A stretch of DNA of 64,000 nucleotides from positions 172,377 to 236,376 of the forward strand of contig NZ_CAXBOD010000003.1 in NCBI RefSeq assembly GCF_963977235.1, in the 5' to 3' direction. Position numbers and translations under genes: made by a program. The notes under the pieces are model-generated. The model was not told the DNA's origin, ran no database searches, and worked only from the letters and a program-made list of their open reading frames with translations. Position 1 is the stretch's first letter. Every line of letters begins with the position of its first letter. Of this stretch, positions 1 through 8,459 are shown one piece after another. This DNA is from Albimonas sp963977235. GTDB taxonomy: Bacteria; Pseudomonadota; Alphaproteobacteria; Rhodobacterales; Rhodobacteraceae.

Positions 1-331
1 CGATCTCCCGCGCCACCCGCTTCTGCAGCAGGCGGGCCACCGCATAGGCCCCGCCCAGCGCCTTGAACGAGCCCAGGCCGAAGCGCCCGCTCTCGTCCTT
101 GCAGAGCACCAGCGCCACCCCGAGCGAGGCCGCGAGCGCGGGCAGCGCCACCAGCGGCGAGGGCGCGTAGCCGGGCCAGGAGGCGATGGCGGCCTGCGCC
201 CGCGCGAAGGCCGCGTCCGACAGGATCGCGTCCTGCGCGTCCGTCCACGGCGCCTCGCGGGAGGCCAGCGGGTTCAGGACCAGCGCGAAATCCTTCGCGT
301 CGCCCTCATGGCGGTCGATCACGGCGGTCAT
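1..331 (-). CDS. dpaL: Diaminopropionate ammonia-lyase, N-terminal part (runs off the window)
   Basis: About 110 N-terminal residues are visible, with ATG at 329-331. The fold type II PLP-enzyme signature around the cofactor lysine is readable (RFGLGSFKALGGAYAV), and the arrangement matches diaminopropionate ammonia-lyase (YgeX family), which converts 2,3-diaminopropionate to pyruvate and two ammonia. It lies just downstream of, and in the same direction as, a ruined TRAP transporter operon, which suggests the transporter once imported its substrate. No damage is seen in the visible part. A related threonine-dehydratase-like PLP lyase is the main alternative. Confidence 0.72.
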   Translation of the reverse strand, partial: MTAVIDRHEGDAKDFALVLNPLASREAPWTDAQDAILSDAAFARAQAAIASWPGYAPSPLVALPALAASLGVALVLCKDESGRFGLGSFKALGGAYAVARLLQKRVAREI

Positions 332-433
332 GACGGCGCCTCTCGTCTGTGCAGGCCCCTGCGGCAGGAGGGTCTGCGGGTCGGAAACGGGCCGGAGGTC
401 GCTCCCCGACCCGGCATCATCGCATGGCTGCGC

Positions 434-1200
434 TCAGAACGCGCCGTTCTCTTCCTCGACCGAGGCGAGCAGGGTGTCGAGCATCGCGACGCCCGCCTCG
501 CCATATTGCGACTCGATCGGGGCGCGCACGGCGGGCTGGGCTGCCGCGGCGAACTTCGCCTGCTCGGCCGGGGACGCCACGTGGACCTCCATCGTCGCAG
601 ACAGCGCGGGCAGGCCCTTTTTCGGAGGCCTCGATCACCCGCGACATGGCGCGGCCGGACTCGGCGGCGACCTCGGCGGCCCAGTTGACCAGATACTGAT
701 GCTCGGGGCTCAGGCCGTCGAAGACGTCCCGGTTCATCGTCCAGATGTCGGGCGTTATCACGTGGTTGGTGATCGAGAGCTATGTCTGCACCTCGTCGCA
801 CCTGGCGAAGGCGATGATCGGCGCCGGGTTCATCTGCCCGTCGGCGACGCCGATGTCGGGGAGGGCGAAGGGAATGTCGAAGACGCCGACCAGCGGGCAA
901 TGCCGGGCCATGCCGCCCGAGGAGGAGATGGTCGACTCGACGATGCCCGCGCGCACCTGGTCGGCGACCTCGTTGTCCTTGCCGAACTGCCCGTTGGGGA
1001 ACAGCTGCACCTCGATCGCGCCGTTCGAGGAGGACTCGACCGGGCTCTTGAACACCGCGGCCATCGCGCCGGAGTGCGAGGCGAACGGATCCGCGGGGTT
1101 CAGGTGGGCGACACGGAGGGTCACGTCGGCCGCGAACGCCTGCGCCCCCAGGCTCGCTGCGGCGAGAGCGCCCAGCAGGGCGGATTTGATCGAGGACATG
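434..1200 (-). pseudogene. dctP: TRAP transporter substrate-binding protein, decayed
   Basis: The start is intact (ATG 1198-1200) and encodes a signal peptide followed by a DctP-like lobe (TLRVAHLNPADPFASHSG). Three lesions are visible. About 100 residues of the central domain are missing, because DIPFALPD runs directly into VADGQMNP. A TAG stop sits where a Tyr codon is expected (778-780, before LSITNHV). A frameshift lies in the A/G run near 617-625; after it the C-terminus resumes (EVHVASPAEQAKFAAAAQ) and ends at 434. The product cannot be a functional periplasmic binding protein. Confidence 0.8.
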
Positions 1201-1237
1201 GCGGACAGCTCCCGGTTTGCTGCAGGTCGGGCCTGGC

Positions 1238-1954
1238 TCAGAGGCCGAGCAAGCGGGGGATGACGAGCGCGAACAGGCACGCCCCCACGGGCGGCGTCAT
1301 CGGCGAGATGTCGAGCGCCAGGAAGATCATGATCCCGGCATGGACCGGATCCATGCCGATCTTGACCGTCAGCGGGGCCAGCACGGGGGCGAGGATGATC
1401 AGCGTGGCGTTGATGTCCATCAGCAGCCACGGCAGGATCCCCGCCGCGAACAGACCCGCGATCGAGACCCCCATGATCGAGCCGTAGACGATCGCCAGCG
1501 TCGAGGGCGGAATCGTCGGCCCGATGATCGAGCCCGCGGCGGTGACCGCGCAGGCGCAGGGCCGCGAATATCCCGCCTTCTGCATCGCGGGAACCGCGTG
1601 TCGCCGAACGCCGCCGCGTCGGCGGTGGCCGAGCCGCTGATGCCCGCGAACATCACCGAGGCGACCATATTGGAATGCGCCATCCCCCCTCGCATCCGGC
1701 CCGCCAGCGCCTCGAGCCAGCCTCTGGGTGATGCCCGAGCGGTTCATGATCTCGCCCGCCAGGATCAAGGACGGCATGGCGAGGAACGGGAACAGGTCCA
1801 GCCCCGCGAGCAGTCGGTCCGGGGCCATGGTCATGAAGCGCGGCCCCATGTCGAGGATGCCGACCATCCCCGCGATGCCGATCGCAAAGCCCACCGGCAT
1901 GCCGAAGGCGAGGAACCCGAAGAAGGCGAGCGGAACCAGGTAGACGCCCCTCAC
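1238..1954 (-). pseudogene. dctM: TRAP transporter large permease, decayed
   Basis: It starts with GTG at 1952-1954, overlapping the dctQ stop in a GTGA arrangement. The N-terminal membrane region (GFLAFGMPVGFAIGIAG), the MPSLILAGEIMNRSGI motif and the C-terminal MDINATLIILAPVLAP and DISPMTPPVGACLF motifs are recognisable. The GISGSATADAAAFG segment is in another frame, so there are at least two frameshifts. Several transmembrane helices are absent: the GILPWLL segment joins directly to MDINA, and about 40 residues are missing before the terminal PRLLGL. An intact DctM has about 430 residues; this remnant covers about 240. Confidence 0.8.
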
Positions 1955-2310
1955 GCGTCTCCCTTCGGCGCGGCGTCCGGCGTGGCGGCGCCGGCGGTCT
2001 CGGGCGCGCGCTCGGCGAATACGTCGTGGACCATCGCCAGCCCCAGCTGCACGCAGGCCATGAACGCCGCCAGCGGCACGCCCGGGCAGGGATAGCCCTT
2101 GGGGATCGCGCAGATCATCGTCAGGCGCGAGAAGCCGCGCTCGGCGAAGGGGATGCCGTAACGGAACAGGGGAGGAAGAGGAAGGCGAGGGCGTCGAAGC
2201 CCGCCGCCAGCCAGCGCCGCAGGGAGGCGGGGAGGCGGGCGAACACGAACTCGACCCCGATATGCTCGCGATGGGCGACGCCCGAGCTGACGGCCAGCAG
2301 CGCCACGCAG
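1951..2310 (-). pseudogene. dctQ: TRAP transporter small permease, decayed
   Basis: The DctQ middle part (REHIGVEFVFARLPASLRR) and the end (GYPCPGVPLAAFMACVQLGL) are readable but lie in two frames, with the break near 2165-2175. The first transmembrane helix and any plausible start codon upstream are missing; stop codons precede the remnant. The end overlaps the dctM start by four bases, so the original operon order was dctQ-dctM-dctP-dpaL. Confidence 0.7.
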
Positions 2311-2602
2311 ACACGCTAGACGGTTCAGTCGACCTTCAGGCTCCAGCGCCTTGCGGCGGCCGAGATCGCGACGGATCGGGCGGGGTCGGGCATCGGCTCC
2401 CGGCGGCGGGGGGGGGCCCCGCAAGGGCGCCCCCCAAGGGTAGGCAGGTTTCGGGCCAGTCGAGGAGGATGCGGGGCGCCGGGCTCGGTTCGACCGGTCG
2501 CGGACGCGGCGGCGCCCAATCCGAGGGCATAGGTCGTCGCGGGCGGCCCCTGCCAGCCGCGCGCAAGGCAGGCCCGCAGGCCGCAACGCCCTGCGTCCCC
2601 GA
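2311..2602. other. Intergenic region without a recognisable gene
   Basis: This stretch separates the decayed TRAP operon from cobU. It contains a G9 run with C-rich partner sequence near 2408-2440. No B12 box, tRNA or credible coding sequence was seen in it. Confidence 0.5.
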
Positions 2603-3217
2603 TCAGGCGGGAAGCGCGCCTTTCAGCACCAGCGGCAGGCCGGCCGCGACAAAGACCACGTCGTCCACGGCCGCCGCCGCCGCCTGGTTCAGCCGCCCCT
2701 GCGCGTCGCGGAAAGCGCGACCGAGCGGCGTCTCGGGCACCAGACCGAGGCCCAGTTCGTTCGAGACCAGGATCACCGGACACGGCGCGGCGGCGAGGGC
2801 CGCCAGCAGGGCCGTGGTCTCGGCCTCGGGCTCGCGCTCATGGTGCATCAGGTTCGACAGCCACAGGGTCAGGCAGTCGACCAGCAGCACGTCGGGCGCG
2901 GCGGGGCCAGGGGCGGCGGCGGCCGAGGCGAGCGCGGAGGGCAGGTCCAGCGGGGTCTCGAGCGTCGACCAGCCCTCGCCCCGCTCCTGCCGGTGGCGGG
3001 CGATGCGGTCTTCCATCTCGGCGTCGAAGGCCTGCGCGGTGGCGAGGTAGACCCGCGCGGGGCCCAGCGCCTCGGCCCAGCCCTGCGCGCGCGCGCTCTT
3101 GCCCGAGCGGGCGCCCCCCAGCACCAGCGCGTGGCGAGGGCGAGGGCGCGGTCCCGGCCCGCCCGCGCCCGCCCCGCCCGAATTCGTCGCTCCCGGGCCT
3201 GTCGTCTCCACGCTCAT
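2603..3217 (-). CDS. cobU: Adenosylcobinamide kinase / adenosylcobinamide-phosphate guanylyltransferase
   Basis: This 204-residue protein phosphorylates adenosylcobinamide and then transfers GMP to it, a nucleotide-loop assembly step of cobalamin synthesis. Family features are the P-loop GGARSGKS near residue 32, VDCLTLWLSN in the middle and VSNELGLGLVP towards the C-terminus. A 25-residue Gly/Pro/Arg-rich tail precedes the P-loop, longer than usual. The chosen ATG (3215-3217) has a GGAGG 7 bases upstream. It is divergent from cobT, with a 142-base shared control region in which no B12 box was found. Confidence 0.92.
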   Translation of the reverse strand: MSVETTGPGATNSGGAGAGGPGPRPRPRHALVLGGARSGKSARAQGWAEALGPARVYLATAQAFDAEMEDRIARHRQERGEGWSTLETPLDLPSALASAAAAPGPAAPDVLLVDCLTLWLSNLMHHEREPEAETTALLAALAAAPCPVILVSNELGLGLVPETPLGRAFRDAQGRLNQAAAAAVDDVVFVAAGLPLVLKGALPA

Positions 3218-3359
3218 CTCTCCGGCCTCCCGACGCGGTTCCTCTCTCACCCCTAGGCCCTGTGGCGCGCGCAGGCCAGAGGGGCCCGCCCCGCTTGCGC
3301 GGGCGCCCGGCCGACCGTAGGGTCCGCGCGCCGCCCCCCAGCCGACGCCGGAGCCCCCG

Positions 3360-4391
3360 ATGCAGGACCTCGCCCCCGCCAACGCCCTCGCCTGCGATCC
3401 CCAGCTTGCCGCGGCCATCCGCCGGGCCATCGACGGCAAGACCAAGCCGCTGGGCGCGCTGGGGCGGATCGAGGATCTGGCGGCCCGCATCGCGGCCCTG
3501 CAGGGCACGACCGAGCCGGTGGTCGAGACCTGCGCGCTGATCATCTTTGCGGGCGACCACGGCATCGCGGCGCAGGGCGTCTCGGCCTTTCCCCAGGCGG
3601 TGACGGCGCAGATGGCGCTGAACTTCCTCGCCGGCGGCGCGGCGGCCAACGTCTTCGCCCGCGCCACCGGGGTTGCGCTGCAGGTGGTCGACGCCGGTAT
3701 CGCCGAGAAGATCGACCACCCCGACCTCATCGACCGCCGCATGGGTCCGGGGACCGCCGACAGCTCCCAGGGCCCCGCGATGTCGGCCGAGACGATGACC
3801 CGGGCGCTGGACGCGGGGCGCGCGCTGGCGCTGGCCTCGGAGGCCCACGCGCTGGCGTTCGGCGAGATGGGCATCGCCAACACCGCCTCGGCCTCGCTGG
3901 TGATCCACAAGCTCTCGGGGCTCTCGCTGGACCTGCTGACCGGGCGGGGCACCGGCCTCGACGACGCCGGGCTGACCCGAAAGCTGGCGGTGCTGGAGCA
4001 GGCGGCGGCTCGCACCGGAGAGCTTTCGCCCGAGCAGGCGCTCGCCGAATACGGCGGCTTCGAGATCGCGATGATGGCCGGCGCGATGATCGGCGCGGCG
4101 CAGGCCCGCAAGGTCGTGCTGGTCGACGGTTTCATCGCCACCGCGGCCGCCATGGCCGTCCGCGCGCTGGAGCCGGGCTGCGAGCCGGCCTTCGTCTATT
4201 GCCACCGCTCGGCCGAGCTGGGCCACCGCGCCGCGCTCGACCATCTCGGCGCGCAGGCGCTGCTGGAACTGGACCTGCGGCTGGGCGAGGGCACCGGCGC
4301 CCTGCTCGCCTGGCCCCTGGTCAAGTCCGCCGCCGCGATGCTGCGCGAGATGGCGAGCTTCGAGAGCGCCGGGGTCTCCGGCAAGATCTGA
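3360..4391 (+). CDS. cobT: Nicotinate-nucleotide--dimethylbenzimidazole phosphoribosyltransferase
   Basis: The 343-residue enzyme makes alpha-ribazole phosphate from nicotinate mononucleotide and 5,6-dimethylbenzimidazole for the lower ligand of cobalamin. Visible family features are TKPLGALGRIEDLA near the N-terminus, FAGDHGIAAQGVSAFP, the EMGIANT motif and the C-terminal LRLGEGTGALLAWPL, which carries the catalytic glutamate. Length is typical. It is followed after 66 bases by cbiB on the same strand. The cobS gene, often found close by, is absent from the window. Confidence 0.95.
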   Translation: MQDLAPANALACDPQLAAAIRRAIDGKTKPLGALGRIEDLAARIAALQGTTEPVVETCALIIFAGDHGIAAQGVSAFPQAVTAQMALNFLAGGAAANVFARATGVALQVVDAGIAEKIDHPDLIDRRMGPGTADSSQGPAMSAETMTRALDAGRALALASEAHALAFGEMGIANTASASLVIHKLSGLSLDLLTGRGTGLDDAGLTRKLAVLEQAAARTGELSPEQALAEYGGFEIAMMAGAMIGAAQARKVVLVDGFIATAAAMAVRALEPGCEPAFVYCHRSAELGHRAALDHLGAQALLELDLRLGEGTGALLAWPLVKSAAAMLREMASFESAGVSGKI

Positions 4392-4457
4392 CCGCGACGC
4401 CTCCGCCCCCCGCGCTGCGTCAACCGCTTCTTCGTCCTTTCATGGGAGACACCGGCG

Positions 4458-5405
4458 ATGACCGGCGCCCTTGTCATGCTGATCGCCCTCGGGATCGAAG
4501 CCTTCGCCGGCTGGCCGGACCGGCTGCACCGGCGCATCTCGCATCCCGTGGTCTGGATGGGCCGGCTGATCGACCGGCTGGACCGCCGCTGGAACGACGA
4601 GGATGCGGACTGGGAGACGCGCCGCGCCGCGGGCCAGCGGGCGACGCTGGTCGTGGTCGGGGTCTCGGCGGGGCTGGCGCTGCTCGCGCCCGGGCTGCTG
4701 CCTGGCGGGGTGATCGGGGTGGCGCTCGCCGGCGTGCTGGCCTGGCCCTTTGTCGCCGCCCGCTCGCTGCACGACCACGTGGCCCCGGTGGCCGAGGCGC
4801 TGGAGGCCGGCGACATCGCCGCCGCCCGCCTCGCCGTCTCGCGCATCGTGGGCCGCGATCCGAACACGCTCGACGAGGCCGGACTTGCCCGCGCCGCGAT
4901 GGAGAGCCTGGCCGAGAACGCCTCGGACGGGGTGGTGGCGCCGCTGTTCTGGGGGGCGATCTTCGGGCTGCCGGGGATCGTGGCCTACAAGGCGATCAAC
5001 ACGCTGGATTCGATGATCGGCCATCGCGACACCCGCCACGAGGCCTTCGGCCGCTTCGCCGCCCGGCTGGACGACGTGGCGAACTGGGTACCCGCACGGC
5101 TGACCGGGGCGCTGTTCGCGCTGGCCTCGGGCCGGCCCGAGACGCCGCTGCGGGTGATGCGCCGCGACGCCCGCCGCCACCGCTCGCCCAACGCCGGCTG
5201 GCCGGAATCGGCGCTGGCGGGCGCGCTGAACATCCGCCTCTCGGGGCCGCGGGTCTATGGCGACCACGTCTCGCACGAGCCCTGGCTGAACGCCGAGGCG
5301 CCCGATCCCGGCGCCGCCGACCTGCGCCGGTCGCTGGACCTCTACCGCCGCATGGTCTGGCTGACCGCGGCCGTGCTGGCGCTGTTCTGGGCGCTGACCG
5401 CCTGA
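4458..5405 (+). CDS. cbiB: Adenosylcobinamide-phosphate synthase (CbiB/CobD membrane protein)
   Basis: This 315-residue integral membrane protein joins adenosylcobyric acid to the aminopropanol(-phosphate) side chain. It shows the family pattern HPVVWMGRLIDRLDRRWN near the N-terminus, RIVGRDPNTLDE, SLAENASDGVVAPLFW, NTLDSMIGHRD and SPNAGWPESALAGAL. In alphaproteobacteria the gene is called cobD. It sits downstream of cobT, and its end is only 25 bases from the convergent cobQ end. Confidence 0.95.
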   Translation: MTGALVMLIALGIEAFAGWPDRLHRRISHPVVWMGRLIDRLDRRWNDEDADWETRRAAGQRATLVVVGVSAGLALLAPGLLPGGVIGVALAGVLAWPFVAARSLHDHVAPVAEALEAGDIAAARLAVSRIVGRDPNTLDEAGLARAAMESLAENASDGVVAPLFWGAIFGLPGIVAYKAINTLDSMIGHRDTRHEAFGRFAARLDDVANWVPARLTGALFALASGRPETPLRVMRRDARRHRSPNAGWPESALAGALNIRLSGPRVYGDHVSHEPWLNAEAPDPGAADLRRSLDLYRRMVWLTAAVLALFWALTA

Positions 5406-5430
5406 GGACCGCGCCGCCGTCGCAGTCGCC

Positions 5431-6891
5431 TCAGCGCGCCCCGGCGATCGCCATCATTCCCTCGACGTCGAGATGCGCCTCGAGGTGATCGGCGAGCGCG
5501 TCGAGCGTCGCCTCCACCTCCGCCCCGTAGCCAAGGCCCGAGGGGGCCGCGCCCAGCGCCTCGAGCCAGGCGGCGCGGAATCCGTCCTGGGCGAACAGCC
5601 CGTGCACATAGGTCCCCGCGATGCGCCCGCAGGCCGAGGCCGCTCCCTCGGGCCGGGGGCCGTCGGGGCCGGCGATCTCGAGCACCGGGCGGGCGCGGTC
5701 GGGCCCCTCCGTGACGCCGATGTGCATCTCGTAGCCCTCGACCTCGCGCCCCGTTTCGAGATGGCGGGCGACGACCCGCTCGAGCCGCTTGGCGGGGGTC
5801 ATGTGCGTGACGACATCGAGCAGGCCGAGGCCGGGCGTCTCGCCCGGCTCCCCCTCGAGCCCGTCTTCGTCGATCACCGCGCGGCCCAGCATCTGGTAGC
5901 CCCCGCACAGCCCCAGCACCCGCCCCCCGCGGCGCACGTGGCCGGCGAGGTCCACGTCCCAGCCCTGCGCGCGCAGGAAGGTCAGATCCCCGCGCGTGGA
6001 CTTCGAGCCGGGCAGGATCACCAGGTCGGCGTCGCCCGGCAGCGGCCGGCCCGGCGGGATCATCTCGACCGCGACGCCGGGCTCCAGCTTCAGGGGATCG
6101 AGGTCGTCGAAATTGGCGATGCGCGAGAGCATCGGGCAGACCACCTTCAGCCCGCCCGAGCCGCCCGAGGTCACGTCCAGCGCATCCTCGGCCGGCAGGC
6201 GCGCGGCGCCCGCGAACCACGGCGCGACGCCCAGCCCCCGCCAGCCGGTGCGCGCCTCGATCAGGCGGTAGCCGTCGTCGAACAGGCTCGGGTCGCCGCG
6301 GAACTTGTTGATCACGAAGCCGCGGATCCGGGCCGCGTCGGCGGGGTCGAGCACCGCCAGCGTGCCGACGAGCTGCGCGATCACGCCGCCGCGGTCGATG
6401 TCGCCGACCAGCACGACGGGCACGTCGGCGGCCGTGGCGAAGCCCATGTTCGCGATGTCGCCCGCGCGCAGGTTCACCTCGGCCGGAGAGCCCGCCCCCT
6501 CGACCACCACCAGGTCGCAGCCCGCCGACAGCCGGGCGAAACTGTCGAGCACCGCCTCCATCAGCCTGGGCTTCAACCGCGAATACTCGCGCGCCCTGCA
6601 GGTGGCGATGCGCCGGCCCTGCACCACGACCTGGGCGCCCACGTCGGTCTCGGGCTTGAGCAGCACGGGATTCATGTCGGTGTGCGGCGCGACCCCGCAG
6701 GCCATCGCCTGCAGGGCCTGCGCGCGCCCGATCTCTCCGCCGTCCTGCGTGACGGCGGCGTTGTTGGACATGTTCTGCGGCTTGAACGGCCGCACCGAGA
6801 GGCCCCGCCGCGCCGCCGCCCGGCACAGCCCCGCGGTCAGCACCGACTTGCCGACGTTCGAGCCGGCGCCCTGGATCATGATCGCCGGCAT
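5431..6891 (-). CDS. cobQ: Cobyric acid synthase
   Basis: This 486-residue glutamine-dependent amidotransferase amidates adenosylcobyrinic acid a,c-diamide four times. The N-terminal synthetase domain starts MIQGAGSNVGKS and continues RPFKPQNMSNNA and VVEGAGSPAEVNL. The C-terminal triad-type glutaminase domain has GLCGGYQMLG with its cysteine, and a histidine in GTYVHGLF. It is the last gene of the minus-strand B12 operon, 7 bases after the unknown gene at 6899-7444. Confidence 0.96.
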   Translation of the reverse strand: MPAIMIQGAGSNVGKSVLTAGLCRAAARRGLSVRPFKPQNMSNNAAVTQDGGEIGRAQALQAMACGVAPHTDMNPVLLKPETDVGAQVVVQGRRIATCRAREYSRLKPRLMEAVLDSFARLSAGCDLVVVEGAGSPAEVNLRAGDIANMGFATAADVPVVLVGDIDRGGVIAQLVGTLAVLDPADAARIRGFVINKFRGDPSLFDDGYRLIEARTGWRGLGVAPWFAGAARLPAEDALDVTSGGSGGLKVVCPMLSRIANFDDLDPLKLEPGVAVEMIPPGRPLPGDADLVILPGSKSTRGDLTFLRAQGWDVDLAGHVRRGGRVLGLCGGYQMLGRAVIDEDGLEGEPGETPGLGLLDVVTHMTPAKRLERVVARHLETGREVEGYEMHIGVTEGPDRARPVLEIAGPDGPRPEGAASACGRIAGTYVHGLFAQDGFRAAWLEALGAAPSGLGYGAEVEATLDALADHLEAHLDVEGMMAIAGAR

Positions 6892-6898
6892 CGCGCCC

Positions 6899-7444
6899 TC
6901 AGACGACGCCCAGCCGGGCCCAGGCGCTCAGCGTTTCGGGGCGCAGCGTGTAGTGGAGGCCGTCCCCGCGCTTCTCCCGCAGGATCAGCACGTCCATGAG
7001 CCGGTCCTTGGTGCCGCCCTTGGCCGGCAGGAAGGCGCGGAAGAAGGCGCGGCGGATGTGGACGAAATGCGCCATGACCACCTGGAAATGGCCCTTCTCG
7101 TACTGGGCCTCGGCCTCGGCGAGCCCGATGCCGGGGGTGGCGTGGAGGATGCGGATCGCCTCGACCTCGTCGATCTGGTTGGGGGGCGCCTCGCCGAAGG
7201 CGATGAAGATCGTCTCCTCGAGGTCGCGGCCCTCGGTCATCTTCGCCCAGTCCTCGTAGATCGCCAGGACCTCGGGCGTCTCTTCGGCCAGACCGCGGAG
7301 CAGCAGCTCCCGCTCGCAGGCCTCGACCAGCTCGGGGATGTCCTTGCTGCGGCCCCGAGCGCTCCATTCGCGGAGGACGTCGGCGCGAACGAGCGGCACC
7401 TGTTCCAGGGCCCGCGCGACGAACTTGTCGGCATATTCCGACAT
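6899..7444 (-). CDS. Unknown protein of the cobalamin operon
   Basis: I do not recognise this 181-residue soluble protein. It has no signal peptide or membrane segment and is rich in charged residues, with an N-terminal helical part (ADKFVARALEQVPLVRADVL) and a C-terminal part with RLMDVLILREKRGDGLHYTL. The start ATG (7442-7444) has AAGGAGG 7 bases upstream. It lies between cobO (52 bases upstream) and cobQ (7 bases downstream), so it is almost certainly co-expressed with B12 synthesis. Function is not assigned. Confidence 0.8.
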   Translation of the reverse strand: MSEYADKFVARALEQVPLVRADVLREWSARGRSKDIPELVEACERELLLRGLAEETPEVLAIYEDWAKMTEGRDLEETIFIAFGEAPPNQIDEVEAIRILHATPGIGLAEAEAQYEKGHFQVVMAHFVHIRRAFFRAFLPAKGGTKDRLMDVLILREKRGDGLHYTLRPETLSAWARLGVV

Positions 7445-7496
7445 CCGGTATCCTCCTTGCGAGGCGGCCGCCCGGCCCATGCCGGGCGCGCCGTCC

Positions 7497-8117
7497 TCAG
7501 AACTCGACGCCGATCTGGGCCTTGACGCCCGAGCGGAACGGATGCTTCAGCAGCTCCATCTCGGTGGCCAGGTCGGCGATCTCCAGCAGCTCTTCCTTGG
7601 CGTTGCGGCCGGTGAGGACGACGTGGGTCATCTCCGGCTTTTCCTCGACCAGGAAGGTCACCACCTCGTCGATGTCGAGGTAGTCGTAGCGCAGCGCGAT
7701 GTTGATCTCGTCGAGCAGCACCATGCGGTGTTTCGGGTCGCGGATCAGGTCCTTGGCCTTCTCCCAGGCGGCCTGCGCCATCTCGATGTCGCGGGCGCGG
7801 TCCTGGGTCTCCCAGGTGAAGCCTTCGCCCATGGCGTGGAACTCGCACAGGTCGGCGAACCTGTCCTGTATCAGGTTGCGCTCCCCTGTGGCCATGCCGC
7901 CCTTGATGAATTGCACCACCGCGCAGGGCATTTCATGGGCGATGCAGCGGAAGATCATGCCGAAGGCGGCGGTGGACTTGCCCTTGCCCTTGCCGGTGTG
8001 GACGACGATCAGGCCCTTCTGGTCGGTCTTGGTGGCCATGATCTTGTCGCGGGCGGCCTTCTTCTTGGCCATCTTGGCGGCGTGGCGCGCGTCGTCCACG
8101 GGCGGTTTCTCGGACAT
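7497..8117 (-). CDS. cobO: Cob(I)yrinic acid a,c-diamide adenosyltransferase
   Basis: This 206-residue CobA/CobO-type enzyme transfers adenosyl from ATP to the reduced corrinoid cobalt. It has the P-loop VVHTGKGKGKSTAAFG near residue 38, QFIKGG, LLDEINIALRYDYLD in the Walker B region, and VVLTGRNA. The N-terminal 30 residues are Lys/Asp rich, as in the family. It lies 12 bases after the small phosphatase-like gene in the same operon. Confidence 0.95.
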   Translation of the reverse strand: MSEKPPVDDARHAAKMAKKKAARDKIMATKTDQKGLIVVHTGKGKGKSTAAFGMIFRCIAHEMPCAVVQFIKGGMATGERNLIQDRFADLCEFHAMGEGFTWETQDRARDIEMAQAAWEKAKDLIRDPKHRMVLLDEINIALRYDYLDIDEVVTFLVEEKPEMTHVVLTGRNAKEELLEIADLATEMELLKHPFRSGVKAQIGVEF

Positions 8118-8129
8118 GGTCAGCCTCCC

Positions 8130-8459
8130 TCAGGCTTTTTTCAGGTCGGGGCCGACGCGGTTCACCAGCAGCTCGATCAGTTCGGGCTGCATGAAGGTGT
8201 AGAGGTCGGGCACGTCGAGCGTATAGACGGTGCGCCCCCGCAGATGGCGGCCGTGCAGGGCCGAGATGCGGGTCTTCTGGCGCGGTTCGAAACAGTAGAT
8301 CCGGTCGGCCCAGTCCAGTTGCTCGGGGCTCAGCCGCGCGTCGGCGCCGGGCTCGATCCCGGCGAAGTCGGCGCGCACGCCGGGCCAGTCGCCGAAGACC
8401 TGGGCGGCGGTGGGGCCGCGGGTGCGGGCGAGGCCGCTCACGAACAGGGCGCGGATCAT
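8130..8459 (-). CDS. Low-molecular-weight protein tyrosine phosphatase-like protein lacking the catalytic cysteine
   Basis: This 109-residue protein resembles the small predicted phosphatases of the COG4551 type. The family C-terminal pattern is present (WADRIYCFEPR, YTLDVPDLYTFMQPEL). At the expected P-loop, where homologues carry a C-x5-R-S type motif, the sequence reads LFVSGLARTRGPTAAQVF: the cysteine is replaced by serine and the serine after Arg by glycine. It is therefore probably not a classical phosphatase. Its ATG overlaps the cobN stop (ATGA, 8456-8459), so the two are translationally coupled within the B12 operon. Confidence 0.75.
   Translation of the reverse strand: MIRALFVSGLARTRGPTAAQVFGDWPGVRADFAGIEPGADARLSPEQLDWADRIYCFEPRQKTRISALHGRHLRGRTVYTLDVPDLYTFMQPELIELLVNRVGPDLKKA

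Noticed and set aside
3218..3359. Possible second cobalamin riboswitch between cobU and cobT
   Set aside because: No B12 box (AGCCAGGAGACCTGCC-like) or other aptamer element is present on either strand in these 142 bases.
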